A stretch of DNA of 64,000 nucleotides from Haemophilus haemolyticus (GCF_003352385.1 NZ_CP031243.1:1094501-1158500), one strand, 5' to 3'; counted from the first letter of the stretch, positions 1-12,388 are shown. A program made the numbers and translations. The notes: generated by a model from the letters alone, not told the origin.

Positions 1-2454
1 CATCAATTCACTTTGGTGAGAAAGTGAAAGCACAGTTTGAATATCATCTTCAAGTTGCTTACGTAAATTTTCGCCTAAATACCAAAGCTCTTTTTTCACC
101 AATCGTTGATCATATTGTTGGGAAAGCCAAGTATCCGATTTACTAAATACCATTTCCAACATTCCGATTCGCGTTGAAAAGAACGGCCAGTTTTCGCACA
201 TTTCATGAATGATATCGTCTTTGCCTTGTTCAATAATCTGACGGATAGAGGCACCCGCGCCTAGCCAAGCGGGCAGCATTAATCGATTTTGCATCCACGC
301 AAAAATCCAAGGAATGGCACGTAAACTTTCCACGCCGCCATTTGGATTACGTTTTGCTGGGCGAGAGCCAAGTGGCAGTTTGGAGAGTTCCTGTTCGGGT
401 GTCGCACTACGGAAATAAGGAACAAAATCTTTATCACCACAAACCACGCCACGATAAATATCGCAAGAAATCGTGGAAAGCTCGTCCATTATAGTGCGCC
501 ATTCTGGTTTCGGTTCTGGTGGTGGTAACAGATTTGCTTCTAAAATGGCACTGGCGTAGAGATCAAAGGTTTCTACCGCCACAGCCGGTAAACCCAGTTT
601 GAAGCGAATCATTTCGCCTTGTTCTGTTACACGTAAACCATTTTTTAGTGAACGAGGTGGTTGAGAAAGTAATGCCGCATGTGCTGGCGCACCGCCACGA
701 CCAATTGTGCCACCACGTCCGTGGAATAAAGTGAGTTCAATGCCAAGTTTTTCTGTTAAATTCACTAAGGCTTCTTGTGCACGGTATTGCGCCCAAGAGG
801 CAGCCATCATTCCCGCATCTTTGGCGGAATCTGAATAGCCAATCATCACCATTTGACGATTATTGATCACGCCACGGTACCAACCCACATTGAAAAGTTG
901 AGTCATCACTTTTTCGGCTGCATCTAAATCGTCTAAGGTTTCAAATAATGGCACGACAGGAATATGATATGGCACGCCCGCTTCTTTTAAGAGTAAATGA
1001 ACGGCTAAAACATCAGATGCGCTACGTGCCATCGAAATAACATAACACGCAATGACACCTTGTTTTTGTTGAGCAATGACTTTGCAAGTATCTAAAATTT
1101 CTTTGGTTTCAGGCGATGGCGTCCAGTTTTGCGGAATTAATGGACGGCGTGAGCTTAATTCCCGAATTAAGAAAGCTTGTTTATCGTCTTCTGTCCATTG
1201 AGAGTAATCACCTAAACCAATATAGCGCGTGATTTCAGCAATCGCATCGGTGTGACGTGTGCTTTCTTGGCGAATATCCATTTGAGAAAGTGTCACGCCA
1301 AAACAACTAATACGGTGCAAAATATCCAACAATGAACCATTTGCAATAATGCGCATACCGCATTGAATTAAAGATTGATAACAATCGTAAAGCGGTTCCC
1401 AAAGTTGATTATCTTCCAAAATAATTTCGCTTTCGGATACGCGCGGTGTGCGATCTGATAGATGATCATCAAAATAAGCTAATGTTGCCGTAAGCTGATT
1501 GCGTAAATTTTTCACCACAAAGCGATAGGGTTCTAAATGATCACCGTATTTAGCACGAAATTCATCGCTACATTTCACCATTGAAAGTTCATCAGCTAAT
1601 TTGCTGATGTCTTGTAAGAATAAATCCGCCGCTTTCCAACGGGCAAAATAAAGCACTTTTTTGGTGATTTGTGCGGTGACAAATGGATTTCCATCACGGT
1701 CGCCACCCATCCAAGAGGAAATACGCACAGGTTTTAATCCTACTGGCAAATCGTAACCTAAAAATTCACGAGCGGTTTCGTTGAGTTGGCGTAAAAACTC
1801 TGGCACAGCTTGCCACAAACTATTTTCCAACATCGCAAAGCCCCATTTTGCTTCATCAAATGGTGTTGGACGAACAGTACGAATTTCGTTGGTATGCCAT
1901 GCTTCAGCGATTAAGCGAAGCAAGAGACGCTCAATAATATTGCGTTCTTTCTCTGTTAAATCATGATGTTCTAGCTTGCTTAAACATTTATTGATTTCAA
2001 TATGTTTATGAATGAGTGAACGACGTGTTGTTTCTGTTGGATGTGCAGTCAGAACAAGCTCAATTAATAATTTTTCGACGGTTTTATGCACATCTTCCAC
2101 AGAAGCATTTTGTTCTTTTAAGCGTTTGAAAAGTTCACTTAGGGATTGAGAAGAACTTTGAGCAAGAGAATGTTCACGCGAAATCGTTTGATATTGTTCC
2201 GCAATATTCGTGAGGTTTAAAAATTGGCTGAAAGCACGTGCGACAGGAATAATATTTTCATTAGAAATACTACCGAGCGTGTCGAGCAATTCTTGTCTTG
2301 CTTTATCATCACCCGCACGAGAATTACGAGAAAGTTTACGAATATTTTCGATTAATTCGAGAATATCGGCACCTTGGGCATCATTGATTGTTTCTCCGAG
2401 AAAACGCCCTAACATACTAATGTTATTGCGCAGAGTGCGGTACTCTTGTGTCAT
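1..2454 (-). CDS. ppc: Phosphoenolpyruvate carboxylase, C-terminus cut by window edge
   Basis: Carboxylates phosphoenolpyruvate to oxaloacetate, refilling the citric acid cycle in the cytoplasm. Reading the minus strand from the ATG at 2454 gives [11 protein letters not shown] and 818 uninterrupted codons to the window edge. The family is about 879 residues, so roughly the last 60 lie outside. The glycine-rich catalytic motif [14 protein letters not shown] is encoded near 670-730 and [10 protein letters not shown] near 800-845; both are PEP carboxylase signatures. It lies upstream of purR on the same strand, separated by an uptake-signal hairpin. Identification is very secure; only the 3' end is missing. 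Confidence 0.97.
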   Translation of the reverse strand, partial: MTQEYRTLRNNISMLGRFLGETINDAQGADILELIENIRKLSRNSRAGDDKARQELLDTLGSISNENIIPVARAFSQFLNLTNIAEQYQTISREHSLAQSSSQSLSELFKRLKEQNASVEDVHKTVEKLLIELVLTAHPTETTRRSLIHKHIEINKCLSKLEHHDLTEKERNIIERLLLRLIAEAWHTNEIRTVRPTPFDEAKWGFAMLENSLWQAVPEFLRQLNETAREFLGYDLPVGLKPVRISSWMGGDRDGNPFVTAQITKKVLYFARWKAADLFLQDISKLADELSMVKCSDEFRAKYGDHLEPYRFVVKNLRNQLTATLAYFDDHLSDRTPRVSESEIILEDNQLWEPLYDCYQSLIQCGMRIIANGSLLDILHRISCFGVTLSQMDIRQESTRHTDAIAEITRYIGLGDYSQWTEDDKQAFLIRELSSRRPLIPQNWTPSPETKEILDTCKVIAQQKQGVIACYVISMARSASDVLAVHLLLKEAGVPYHIPVVPLFETLDDLDAAEKVMTQLFNVGWYRGVINNRQMVMIGYSDSAKDAGMMAASWAQYRAQEALVNLTEKLGIELTLFHGRGGTIGRGGAPAHAALLSQPPRSLKNGLRVTEQGEMIRFKLGLPAVAVETFDLYASAILEANLLPPPEPKPEWRTIMDELSTISCDIYRGVVCGDKDFVPYFRSATPEQELSKLPLGSRPAKRNPNGGVESLRAIPWIFAWMQNRLMLPAWLGAGASIRQIIEQGKDDIIHEMCENWPFFSTRIGMLEMVFSKSDTWLSQQYDQRLVKKELWYLGENLRKQLEDDIQTVLSLSHQSELM

Positions 2455-2585
2455 AGGAACTCCTAAAATTAAAAAATAAAATTTGTCAGTTGGCGATAGA
2501 TATAACTAAAAATAGGGTGGAGGGCAAATGCTATTCAAGGAAACCTTGAAAATAATCAAGAAAAGCTAAAAAATAGATAAAAAAG

Positions 2586-2622
2586 AACCGCACTTTTTAT
2601 GGATTGTTTAAAAAGTGCGGTT
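2586..2622 (-). terminator. Uptake-signal dyad terminator after purR
   Basis: AACCGCACTTTTT and AAAAAGTGCGGTT form a perfect 13-bp inverted repeat around an 11-base loop. Each arm is an uptake signal sequence. It lies just past the purR stop and before the ppc start, so it should end purR transcription. Confidence 0.75.
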
Positions 2623-2637
2623 TATTTTTAATAAGTT

Positions 2638-3648
2638 TTATAAAATTGATTTAACGGATTTTCGAATAATAAGCTCAGGGCCAATGTCAATACGACTATA
2701 TTGCTGAACGCCTTGATCTTTTTGACTAATACGCTCTAATAAAATATTCACCGCCTGTCTGCCTAACCGTAGCTTCGATTGGTGAATGGTGGTTAATGGT
2801 GGCGCATAGAAACGTGAAGCATGAATATCATCATAGCCGATAATGGATATATCATCTGGCACGCGTAAGCCTTTTTCTGTCAGTGCAGAAATTGCACCGA
2901 GCGCCATCACATCGTTACAACAGAATAGGGCAGTTGGTAATTCCTCTTGCGCCAGCAAGCGATTCATACATTCATAACCATCTTCAGGCTCAAATGCACC
3001 TTCGAAAATCCAAGATTCACGCACCTCAAGATTCGCATCTGCCATCGCTTTTAAAAAGCCTTCATAACGCGTTTTTGCCGTAGTTTTATTGAGTTCACCG
3101 CAGATAATCCCGATTTTTTTATGACCGCACTCAATGAGGTGTTTGGTTGCTAAATATCCGCCATCAAAACTATGATCATCAATCACATCGGTATTAGCAT
3201 TTGGGCCCCAATCCATTACAACCATTGGAATAGTGGAAAATGATGAAAGCAAATCCAAGGAGTCTTGCGTATATTCAGAACACATCACCAGCAAACCATC
3301 AACCCGTTTTTTCGCCAACATTTCCAAATGGTTTTTGACTTTTTCAGGATCATTTTGTGTGTTACACAAAAATAAAGAATAACCTTGTCGATAGCAATGT
3401 TCTTCGACTGAATGAATAATCTCCGCAAAATACGGTGCTTCACTGGTCGTCACAATCATTCCGATGGATTTGGTGGTATTGACTTTCAAACTGCGCGCCA
3501 CAGCACTAGGGGAATAATTAAGTTGTTTAATTGCGGATAACACCGCTTCTTCCGTATCTTTTGCAACGAAGCGGGTTTTATTAATAACATGAGATACGGT
3601 TGTGGTGGACACGCCAGCCATTTTTGCCACATCTTTAATTGTTGCCAT
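2638..3648 (-). CDS. purR: Purine repressor PurR, LacI family
   Basis: A LacI/GalR transcription factor of 336 residues, the usual PurR length; with hypoxanthine or guanine it represses purine synthesis genes. The N-terminus [20 protein letters not shown] is the classic LacI-type helix-turn-helix, followed by the hinge helix (SPSAVARSL, about residues 47-55) and a periplasmic-binding-protein-like effector domain. It is divergent from the small ynhF-like gene, an arrangement also seen beside E. coli purR. I could not find a convincing PUR box in the 146-base divergent spacer, so autoregulation is unproven. Confidence 0.96.
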   Translation of the reverse strand: MATIKDVAKMAGVSTTTVSHVINKTRFVAKDTEEAVLSAIKQLNYSPSAVARSLKVNTTKSIGMIVTTSEAPYFAEIIHSVEEHCYRQGYSLFLCNTQNDPEKVKNHLEMLAKKRVDGLLVMCSEYTQDSLDLLSSFSTIPMVVMDWGPNANTDVIDDHSFDGGYLATKHLIECGHKKIGIICGELNKTTAKTRYEGFLKAMADANLEVRESWIFEGAFEPEDGYECMNRLLAQEELPTALFCCNDVMALGAISALTEKGLRVPDDISIIGYDDIHASRFYAPPLTTIHQSKLRLGRQAVNILLERISQKDQGVQQYSRIDIGPELIIRKSVKSIL

Positions 3649-3794
3649 ATATTTAAATCCCTAAAAAATTTTTCCTATTATAAAGGTTTGTTGAGAATTT
3701 AGTCATCTTTATTGCAAATTTTTTATAAAAAGAAGTGATTTTTTCGTATTATTCTTGCTAGAATGTCTGCGTTATTTTTTATGAGGAGAACAAA

Positions 3795-3875
3795 ATGAGC
3801 GATTTTGGTTATGCAATGATTATGGTTGTTTTTAGTATGTCTGTTGTCGTGGGGCTTGCACTTTCAATCTTTTAA
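3795..3875 (+). CDS. ynhF: YnhF-like single-span membrane microprotein
   Basis: A 26-codon ORF, MSDFGYAMIMVVFSMSVVVG..., preceded by AGGAGA six bases before the ATG. Residues 6-25 form one hydrophobic helix with a short polar N-terminus. It resembles the YnhF family of about 29-residue inner-membrane proteins. In E. coli ynhF also lies next to purR, so conserved neighbourhood supports the call. An upstream ATG overlapping the Shine-Dalgarno gives only MRRTK and is not the start. The function of the family is unknown. It is easily missed because of its size. Confidence 0.72.
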   Translation: MSDFGYAMIMVVFSMSVVVGLALSIF

Positions 3876-4007
3876 TCAAACCAACTTTTTATTATCACCG
3901 CAGTTTTGTTTCTACAAAGTGCGGTGATTTTTTTCGGTGTTTTGCTTGCCCGTTTAAAATATGGTAAAACTAACGCCGTTTTATTCACAACATATATAGG
4001 AAGTTCT

Positions 4008-4835
4008 ATGTCAAATTTACAAGCAATTATTGAAGCTGCATTTGAGAAACGTGCAGAAATTACACCGAAAACTGTTGATGCAAAAACGCGTGCGGCAATT
4101 GAAGAAGTGATCGAAGGATTAGATTCTGGAAAATATCGTGTTGCCGAAAAAATTGATGGCGAATGGGTAACACATCAATGGTTAAAAAAAGCGGTTTTAC
4201 TTTCATTCCGTATTAATGACAACCAAATCATTGACGGCGCAGAAACAAAATATTACGACAAAGTGGCATTAAAATTTGCGGATTACACTGAAGCACGTTT
4301 TGCTGAAGAAGGTTTCCGCGTTGTGCCTTCAGCAACGGTGCGTAAAGGAGCATACATTTCTAAAAACTGCGTATTAATGCCATCTTATGTAAACATTGGT
4401 GCTTACGTTGGCGAAGGCACCATGGTAGATACTTGGGCAACGGTAGGTTCATGCGCACAAATTGGTAAAAATGTGCATTTATCGGGTGGTGTGGGCATCG
4501 GCGGCGTATTAGAACCATTGCAAGCTAACCCAACCATTATCGGTGATAACTGCTTTATCGGTGCACGTTCAGAAGTGGTGGAAGGCGTGATTGTTGAAGA
4601 TGGCTGTGTTATCTCAATGGGCGTATTCATCGGTCAATCAACCAAAATTTATGATCGTGAAACCGGTGAAATTCACTACGGCCGTGTACCAGCAGGTTCT
4701 GTAGTGGTATCAGGTAGCCTTCCATCAAAATGTGGAAAATATAGCTTATATTGCGCCGTGATCGTGAAAAAAGTGGATGCAAAAACTTTAGGTAAAGTAG
4801 GTATTAACGAATTATTACGTTCTATCGAAGAATAA
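4008..4835 (+). CDS. dapD: 2,3,4,5-tetrahydropyridine-2,6-dicarboxylate N-succinyltransferase
   Basis: Transfers succinyl from succinyl-CoA to tetrahydrodipicolinate in the lysine and meso-diaminopimelate pathway. The start at [15 protein letters not shown] gives 275 residues, the family length; an in-frame extension to 3906 has no ribosome site and is rejected. TATAGGAAG precedes the chosen ATG. An N-terminal helical domain is followed by left-handed beta-helix hexapeptide repeats (about residues 105-235, for example [20 protein letters not shown]). It is followed by a strong hairpin terminator. Confidence 0.97.
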   Translation: MSNLQAIIEAAFEKRAEITPKTVDAKTRAAIEEVIEGLDSGKYRVAEKIDGEWVTHQWLKKAVLLSFRINDNQIIDGAETKYYDKVALKFADYTEARFAEEGFRVVPSATVRKGAYISKNCVLMPSYVNIGAYVGEGTMVDTWATVGSCAQIGKNVHLSGGVGIGGVLEPLQANPTIIGDNCFIGARSEVVEGVIVEDGCVISMGVFIGQSTKIYDRETGEIHYGRVPAGSVVVSGSLPSKCGKYSLYCAVIVKKVDAKTLGKVGINELLRSIEE

Positions 4836-4870
4836 TTAAAAACTTCATAAAAAAATACCGCACTTTTATC

Positions 4871-4921
4871 ATCTGCCCTGAAAAGTGAGTTTGACTCTCA
4901 CTGATTAAGGGCAGATTTTTA
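4871..4921 (+). terminator. Nested hairpin terminator after dapD
   Basis: ATCTGCCCT (4871-4879) pairs with AGGGCAGAT (4908-4916), and an inner AGTGAG/CTCACT stem sits inside the loop. A T run follows. This is a two-tier intrinsic terminator 35 bases after the dapD stop. Confidence 0.8.
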
Positions 4922-5017
4922 TTGGCAAGTCGCTGAAACTTTACCCCCAAAAATATCCCCAAAATTAACCGCACTTTTTAACTTTTTTCTCGCTGAAAGA
5001 CTGTAAATATAAACATG

Positions 5018-5038
5018 TTTGTATAAATAATATACAAA
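5018..5038. promoter_or_regulatory. Palindrome upstream of adhesin gene
   Basis: TTTGTATA and TATACAAA form a perfect 8-bp inverted repeat around AATAA. No T run follows, so it looks more like a protein-binding site than a terminator. It lies about 145 bases before the adhesin start. The cognate factor is unknown. Confidence 0.35.
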
Positions 5039-5046
5039 TTCTGTTT

Positions 5047-5055
5047 AAAAAAAAA
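5047..5055. repeat. A9 homopolymer upstream of adhesin promoter
   Basis: Nine consecutive A residues lie about 20 bases upstream of the predicted -35 element of the trimeric autotransporter gene. Homopolymers of this length can vary by slippage, and hia of H. influenzae is reported to phase-vary through a promoter-region poly-T tract. Function here is inferred from position only. Confidence 0.45.
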
Positions 5056-5074
5056 GCAATTGTTCGCGCTTTTA

Positions 5075-5102
5075 TTGAGTTTTATCTGCATACTCATATA
5101 CT
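5075..5102 (+). promoter_or_regulatory. Predicted sigma-70 promoter of adhesin gene
   Basis: TTGAGT, a 16-base spacer and TATACT, 82 bases before the adhesin ATG at 5184. The A9 tract sits just upstream, where an UP-element would be. Confidence 0.45.
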
Positions 5103-6477
5103 CTCTGCGATTTTATTTCTCACTTCTTTATAAATAGAAAAAAGAAGTGGGAATTTGTTTTTTATATGATTAGTGAGGCATTTATGAATAAAATTTTCCG
5201 TATTGTATGGAGCCAAGCAACCCAATCTTGGGTGGCGGTATCCGAATTAACTAAGGCACACAAAAAACAAAGTTCATCAAATTCTCAAGGAAGTGCGGTT
5301 AATTTTTCAGGAAGAATTTTCAAATCCTCCGTCGTCGCGTTAGGGTTGTTATCAGGCGCGAATACGGCCTATGCAGTCAATACGGCAGGTGTTGGACCAG
5401 CGACAGCAGTGGCTTTGGGGACTGGATCAAGTGCTAATACAGCAACATCAGTAGCTCTTGGGAATGGTGCGAGAGCTAATAATCAAGACGGTATCTCCAT
5501 TGGTGCAAGTGCAGTTAATGGAGCGGCGGCTACGGGATCAATCGCTATTGGTAAGAGTGCAGTAAATGGCGCAAAAGAGTCTATTGCCCTTGGTATATCT
5601 GCTAGCAATGCAGGTAATAACTCGATTGCTATCGGTAATACAGCGGTAACAAAAGATGGTTCTGAGGCCATTGCTATTGGTAGCAATACGGTGGCGAAAC
5701 AACAATCTGTTGCTTTAGGGAATAATGCTAAGGTAGGTAGTAAAGGTATTGCAATCGGCTATAACGCAAATGTAGTGGCAGAATATGGTATTGCACAGGG
5801 TTATGGTGCATCCAGTACTAAAACAGATGCGATTGCCATGGGACGTGCGTCTGTATCCTCTGGTGGCGGATCAGTTGCCTTAGGGGAAGAATCGAAAGCC
5901 ACAGCGAATCACGATATTGCAGTAGGACCGCTTGCAGCAGCAACTGGTTCTGACTCAGTGGCAATTGGGTACAACAGTAAGTCTAATGCATACCGGTCTG
6001 TGGCCATTGCCAATGAAGCGGTTGCTGATGGCTTAAATTCTATTTCCATTGGTTGGACTTCAAAAGCAACTGGAAAAGAAAGTGCAACTCTTGGTGATCA
6101 TGCGCAGGCTCAGGCAGAACACTCAATTGCTGTAGGTTCTAGTTCTGTTGCGAGAGAAACAAATGCTATTGCCTTAGGTACGCAGGCAAATGCAGCTAAA
6201 CAAAATGCCTTAGCGTTAGGGACTAGTTCTTATGCGGGACAGGATGCAGTATCTGCTGGATATGGAGCGATTGCTGCAGATAATTCGGTAGCGATTGGTT
6301 CAGGGTCATGGACAGGGAATATAGCAGGCATAGCGATTGGTAAAGGTGCCAAATCGGTTGGTTTGCAAGGGGCTATAGCAGCCGGTCTCGGTACGAGAGC
6401 CGTAGGGCATTCCTCCATTATGATTGGCGGCTCAGATATTTCGGAGGCAGCAAAGCAAACCGTCAATTATGTCAAAG

Positions 6478-7300
6478 AAGACCATAATAATGTAACAGAC
6501 GTTACCGTGGAGGAAACTATCAACGGCGAAAAGGTAAAACGTCATTACAAGGTTGTCGGTACGGTTGACAAAAGCGGCACGCTCGCCGACGCTTATGAGG
6601 AGATAACCCGCAAGCCAATGAACACGACTAGTTTGGATTACTCCAAGGTAACAAATGGTCATTCCTCCATTTCCCTCGGTATCCACGCCCTGTCTCAAGG
6701 GAATTTGGGCACGGCAATCGGTACGGGCGCACGCGCCGACAGCCTCGGTTCAATCGCGCTCGGCGCAGGGGCAGTGGCAAACCGTCAAAATGCCGTGGCA
6801 ATCGGCACCGGTTCGACAACCGAGTTGCAAGGCACGCGCCAAACCGACGTATCCTACAATGCCGCCGGCTCAATTGTCTCTTCTGATTCGCCTGATGTTG
6901 CCTATACCTTCAAATGGGCGGGCGGTGTCGATACTTCCGCCGGCGACGTGGTATCCTTCGGCAGCGCAGGCGCGGAACGCCAGTTGAAAAACGTGGCAGC
7001 CGGTCGCGTGGCAGATGATTCAACAGATGCCATCAACGGCTCACAGTTAAACCCGTGGCGCGCAAAGTGGCATCTGGCTGGCAGGTGGCCGGCGATGAGA
7101 AAGCCAAGGTTGCCGGCATAGGTTCGGACGATCAGGTCAACTTCACCAACGGCAACGGCACGACGGTAAGCGTGACGGTGCAGGACGAGGTAAAAGAAAC
7201 CGTTACCGAAAACGGCAAACAGGTTGAAAAAATCAAAACCCCGAAAGGCGCGAACGTCAAATTTGATGTAAAGGCAGCAAATAACACAATCACCGTAACT
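6478..7300 (+). other. GC-rich imported segment inside adhesin gene
   Basis: From about GACGTTACCGTGGAGG onward the gene changes abruptly to GC-rich codons such as GGC, GCC, CGC and AAC; the line at 6721-6780 has 43 G or C of 60. Flanking parts of the same gene are near 40-50%, and the line at 8101-8160 has 23 of 60. The protein still reads as YadA-head and neck repeats. This suggests recombination with a donor of higher GC, perhaps Neisseriaceae, though the donor is a guess. Confidence 0.6.
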
Positions 7301-7769
7301 AATGAGGGTGTGAAAGTCAACACGGGCAACATCAGCACTACAGCCGTGCCGACAGTAACTAAGGGCGATGCAAACAAAATCGCTACTGTAGGCAACGTGG
7401 CAGATGCCATTAAAGCGGCTGCTTGGAAGGCTACTTCTGATGCAACGACCGATGGCGAAAATAGCGGCAAGACAGAGCAAGAAGTCAAAGCAGGCGATAC
7501 AGTAACTTTTGAAGCAGATAAAAACATCAAGATTACACAAAATGCTGGCAAATTTACATTTGCTACGAAAGATAATGTAACGTTTACAACTATACAAGTC
7601 GGTGGAGATCAAGGCCCTAAATTATCTAAAACAGATGATGGAGACTTGAAAGTATCTGGCCCTAATGGTACAGATCCAGTGAAAGTCACTAATGTGAAAT
7701 CTGGCTTGAACAAATATGGTGATCAAGTAAATGGTGCTGACGTACCGGGTACAACGGATAAAAACCGTG

Positions 7770-8520
7770 GTTTAGTTGATTTGTCTAAGCCTACTACAGG
7801 GGAACCTAAAGTAAGCGACAATACAGCCGCTACTGTAGGTGATTTACGTAACATGGGTTGGGTAGTATCTTCTAATAAAACGACTGGTGATTTGGGCAAT
7901 CCATATTCTGAAACGGTAAAAAATGCTGATGAAGTGAAATTCGTTGGCAAAAATGGAATACAAGTAAGTGGAAAAACTGATGATAAAGGTGTAAGAACAT
8001 TAACATTTGAAATGGAAGCTGGAGAAGTCACTCCAACTGAAATAACAAAAGCTGATGGAACTAAACTTGTTAAAGTAGGAGATAAAGTTTATAAGCCTGA
8101 AGATATAGGAACAGATGGACAACCTAAACAAGGAAAAGACCCAGTTGGAACTATAGCAAATGATGGAAAAGTTTATAACAATGGAGATGTGACAAACGGA
8201 GCTCCAAATAATGGGGCAAATCCTATAGATGGCATAACTGTAACTCCAAATAATGGATCTAAGTTTGTAACTGGGAACCAAGTTGCAGATGCTATTGAAA
8301 AATCAGGATTTGTTGTAGGTAAAAATAATAAAGCATTATCAGCATCAGATTTCAAAAATGAAGATGAGAAAGTAAATCCTAATGATGAATTAAGATTTGC
8401 AGATGGTGATAATACCAATGTGAAACTTGCAACTAAGGAAGAGTTAGATGCTTCTGGAAAAGTTAAAACAGTAACAACTGTAAAAGTTGATGTTGTAGAC
8501 TTACCTGTAAAATATACAGA
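7770..8520 (+). repeat. Adhesin internal module, copy 1
   Basis: Encodes LVDLSKP, AATVGDLRNMGWVVSS, GNGIQVSG-like, VGDKVYKPEDIGTDGQPK, FVTGNQVADAIEKSG and VNPNDELRFADG in order. The same series recurs about 1.15-1.22 kb downstream, so this is one copy of a diverged tandem duplication. Confidence 0.7.
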
Positions 8521-8998
8521 TGCAGATGGAAACATTGTTAAAAAAGGTGAAGATGGAAAATATTACAATCCTAAAGATTTAGAAGGAAAAGTGTATGATC
8601 CAACAACTAAGAAATTTAAAAATTCTGATGGAGCAGATTTAGATAAACAACCAGAAGCAAAAGATAATATAGTATCTAGTTTGGTTAATCCAAATGATGC
8701 GGAAGGTGGTAAAGTAGGAACACCAAGTACATTAACAAATGTAGCAAATGGAGCAAAAACATTTGAACCTGTAGCTGCTGATGGCACAAAACTTGTACAA
8801 GTAGGGGACAAGTTCTACCCTGCAGACAAAGTAGAAAACGGTATTTTAAAACCTGGTACAGATGCAATAGCAGATGCGAAAGATCCTGTGAAAGTGGCTA
8901 ATGATGGTAAATGGTATCTAGCATCTCAAGTAGAGGCTAATGGCAAACCAAAAGAAAATGCTACTCCAATAGCAGATGCAGATCTGCCAAATAATATT

Positions 8999-9690
8999 GG
9001 TAAATCAGGTCTTGTTGATTTCAGCAATTCTAATCCTAACAATGCGGCTACTGTTGGAGATTTACAAAACTTAGGATTTGTTGTATCCACTAGTGATAAT
9101 GGGTATTCAGACCAAGTACGTAATGCTAACAAAGTAGACTTTAAAGGTGGAAATGGTATTGAAGTCACTGGAAAAACTACTGCTGATGGAACTCGAGAAA
9201 TTACAGTCTCTATGAAATCTGGTGATGTGGTTTCTACTAATAAAGAGGGCAAACGGGGCACAATCACAACACCTGAGGGTAAAGTGGATGTTGTGAAAGG
9301 TGATGATAATAAATGGTATAAAGAGTCTGATTTAGGTGTTGATGGTAAACCTAAAACTGGTGCCGATGCAGTTGATGTAACTACAAATCCAGTAACTATA
9401 AATAAAGGTGCTGGTTTTGTAACGGGTAACCAAGTTGGTGATGCAATTGAAAAATCTGGTTGGAATGTTGGTTTGGCTGATTCATCTAAAGCTAATGACG
9501 CATTTAAGGGTGACAGTAAAGCCTTATCAGCAGATAAACTTGAGAAAGTAAATCCAGATGACAATGTTCGTTTTGCCGATGGTAAAAATACCAAAGTTCA
9601 AGCTGCAACTATGGATGAGGTGAATAAAGATGGTAAAAAAATCACAAATACTTATGTGAGATTTAATGTTGATTTACCAATTAGTCAAAT
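8999..9690 (+). repeat. Adhesin internal module, copy 2
   Basis: Encodes LVDFSNS, AATVGDLQNLGFVVST, GGNGIEVTGKT, KWYKESDLGVDGKPK, FVTGNQVGDAIEKSG and VNPDDNVRFADG, matching copy 1 in order. Codon use differs: copy 1 favours GGA and AGA, copy 2 favours GGT and CGT. The copies therefore probably did not come from a recent simple duplication. Confidence 0.7.
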
Positions 9691-10859
9691 TACCTCTGAA
9701 GATAAGGATGGTAATAAGGTTGCTAAAGCTGCGGATGGTAAATGGTACCCAGTTAAAGAGGGTAAACCTGATACAACCAAAGAAGCCTTAGAACCAAGTA
9801 ACGTTCGTACATCAGCTTCAATGGATCCTGATGGCTTAGGAGATAAATATACCTCAACAACAAGTCGTGAAGAAGGTTTAACTCCAACTCAGCTTGGTGA
9901 ATTGACAGGTAAACAAGAAGCTGCTGCAGAAGCCGCAAAAACTAAGATTAAAGAATTATTGAAGGGACAGCCAGATGATGTAATTGCTGCAGCGTCTGAA
10001 GCCGCAGTAAAAGCTGCGAAAGAAGAAGCTAAAGTACAATATCTAAAAGATAAAGGTTTAGATAAAGGTACTGGCGGTACAGTTATCTCTAATGTTGCAT
10101 GGGGTACGAAACCAAGTGATGCAGTGAATGTTGATCAATTACAGAATAGTGGTATTAATATTCATTCTAGTAAGGTTGAAGGTTCTACTGGTAAAGTGAT
10201 TTCCGCTCATACTTCGCCAACTAAAGTTAAAATGGATGAGACGGTTAATGTTGATGCAGGTAACAATATTGAGATTACACGTAATGGTCGTGATATTGCG
10301 ATTGCAACTTCAATGAACCCTCAATTTGATAGTGTCCAATTTGGTAAAGAAGGGCCGAAGATTACAGGTAAAGCAGCACAACCTGCAAAACCAGCAACAG
10401 CGACTAGCCCAGCTACACCAGCTCAGCCTGCTGAATTAAGTGTGAATGGTGCGAAAATTACTGGTGTTGCACCTGGTGAAATTTCAGCAACTTCAAAAGA
10501 TGCTATAAATGGTAGCCAATTATATAATGCAACGAAAGGCATTGCGAATGTTGGTAATCGCATTAATAACTTACAGCGCCAAGTTAATAAATTAGGTAAT
10601 CGTATGAATGCAGGTATGGCGACTTCTGCTGCGATGGCTAACTTATTACAACCACATAAACCAGGTCAATCTGTCGCAACAGCGGGTATTGGTCAGCATA
10701 AAGACCAAGCTGCAGTGGCTGTGGGTTACTCTCGTGTTTCTGATAACGGTAAATATGGTATTCGTTTCTCAATGGGGGCTAACACACAAGGTGAAGTGAC
10801 GAGTGGTGCCGCAGTAGGATATTTCTGGTAATTTAACCGCACTTTATAGCGAGTAAATT

Positions 10860-10897
10860 AAAGGGCTAAGTTCTGTAATGGATTTAGCCCTTTTAGT
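10860..10897 (+). terminator. Terminator after adhesin gene
   Basis: AAAGGGCTAA pairs with TTAGCCCTTT, followed by a T-rich run. The sequence AAGGGCTAAGTTCTG is also present after the unrelated autotransporter gene at 24580. Confidence 0.8.
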
Positions 10898-10922
10898 TTT
10901 TTGTAAAAACAAGGTAAAAAAA

Positions 10923-10946
10923 GACCGCACTTTTAAAGTGCGGTCA
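10923..10946. terminator. Uptake-signal dyad between adhesin and purA
   Basis: GACCGCACTTT and AAAGTGCGGTC form an 11-bp inverted repeat between convergent genes. It can act as a bidirectional terminator and is also a double uptake signal. Confidence 0.7.
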
Positions 10947-10960
10947 GAAATTTAAAGCAA

Positions 10961-12271
<1,311 letters not shown>

Positions 12272-12349
12272 TTATTCGGTTAAATTAGTCAAATGAACAG
12301 CCGTTTACTTTACTCTTTTTCGGCTTTAATCTCAATGATATAAAAGCAA

Positions 12350-12376
12350 AAGTGCGGTGATTTTTCACCGCACTTT
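12350..12376 (-). terminator. Uptake-signal dyad terminator after lysC
   Basis: AAGTGCGGTGA and TCACCGCACTT form an inverted repeat with a short T-rich loop, 12 bases past the lysC stop. Confidence 0.7.
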
Positions 12377-12388
12377 AGGCTTTCGACT

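Larger units (their letters stand above)
5184..10831 (+). pseudogene. Trimeric autotransporter adhesin (Hia/YadA class), frameshifted
   Basis: A surface adhesin that would trimerise through a C-terminal YadA anchor. The start MNKIFRIVWSQATQSWVAVS is an extended signal peptide region, with probable cleavage after AYA (about residue 68); GAGG precedes this ATG, so the upstream in-frame ATG at 5166 is not used. YadA-head repeats (AIAIG/SVALG every 14 or so residues) run from about residue 75 to 415. Stalk and head modules follow, then a neck (DAINGSQLYNATKG) and the four-strand anchor ending in GAAVGYFW. Reading frame is lost at 7053: NGSQLN should continue as AVARKVASGW, but one base is missing, giving a stop at 7121. 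The second part is open from 7055 to 10831. With the base restored the protein would be about 1,882 residues. A separate 3' part lacks a signal peptide, so the gene is probably inactive unless the shift is a sequencing error. Confidence 0.88.

Noticed and set aside
6478..7300. Neisserial DNA uptake sequence in the GC-rich adhesin block
   Set aside because: I looked for GCCGTCTGAA and its complement and found none, so a Neisseria donor is not supported by that sign.
6902..9938. Several long minus-strand ORFs inside the trimeric adhesin gene (for example 7612-6902 and 9594-8926)
   Set aside because: They are antisense shadows caused by repetitive codons in the adhesin; their products are low-complexity Ser/Thr/Pro/Val-rich and lack ribosome sites.
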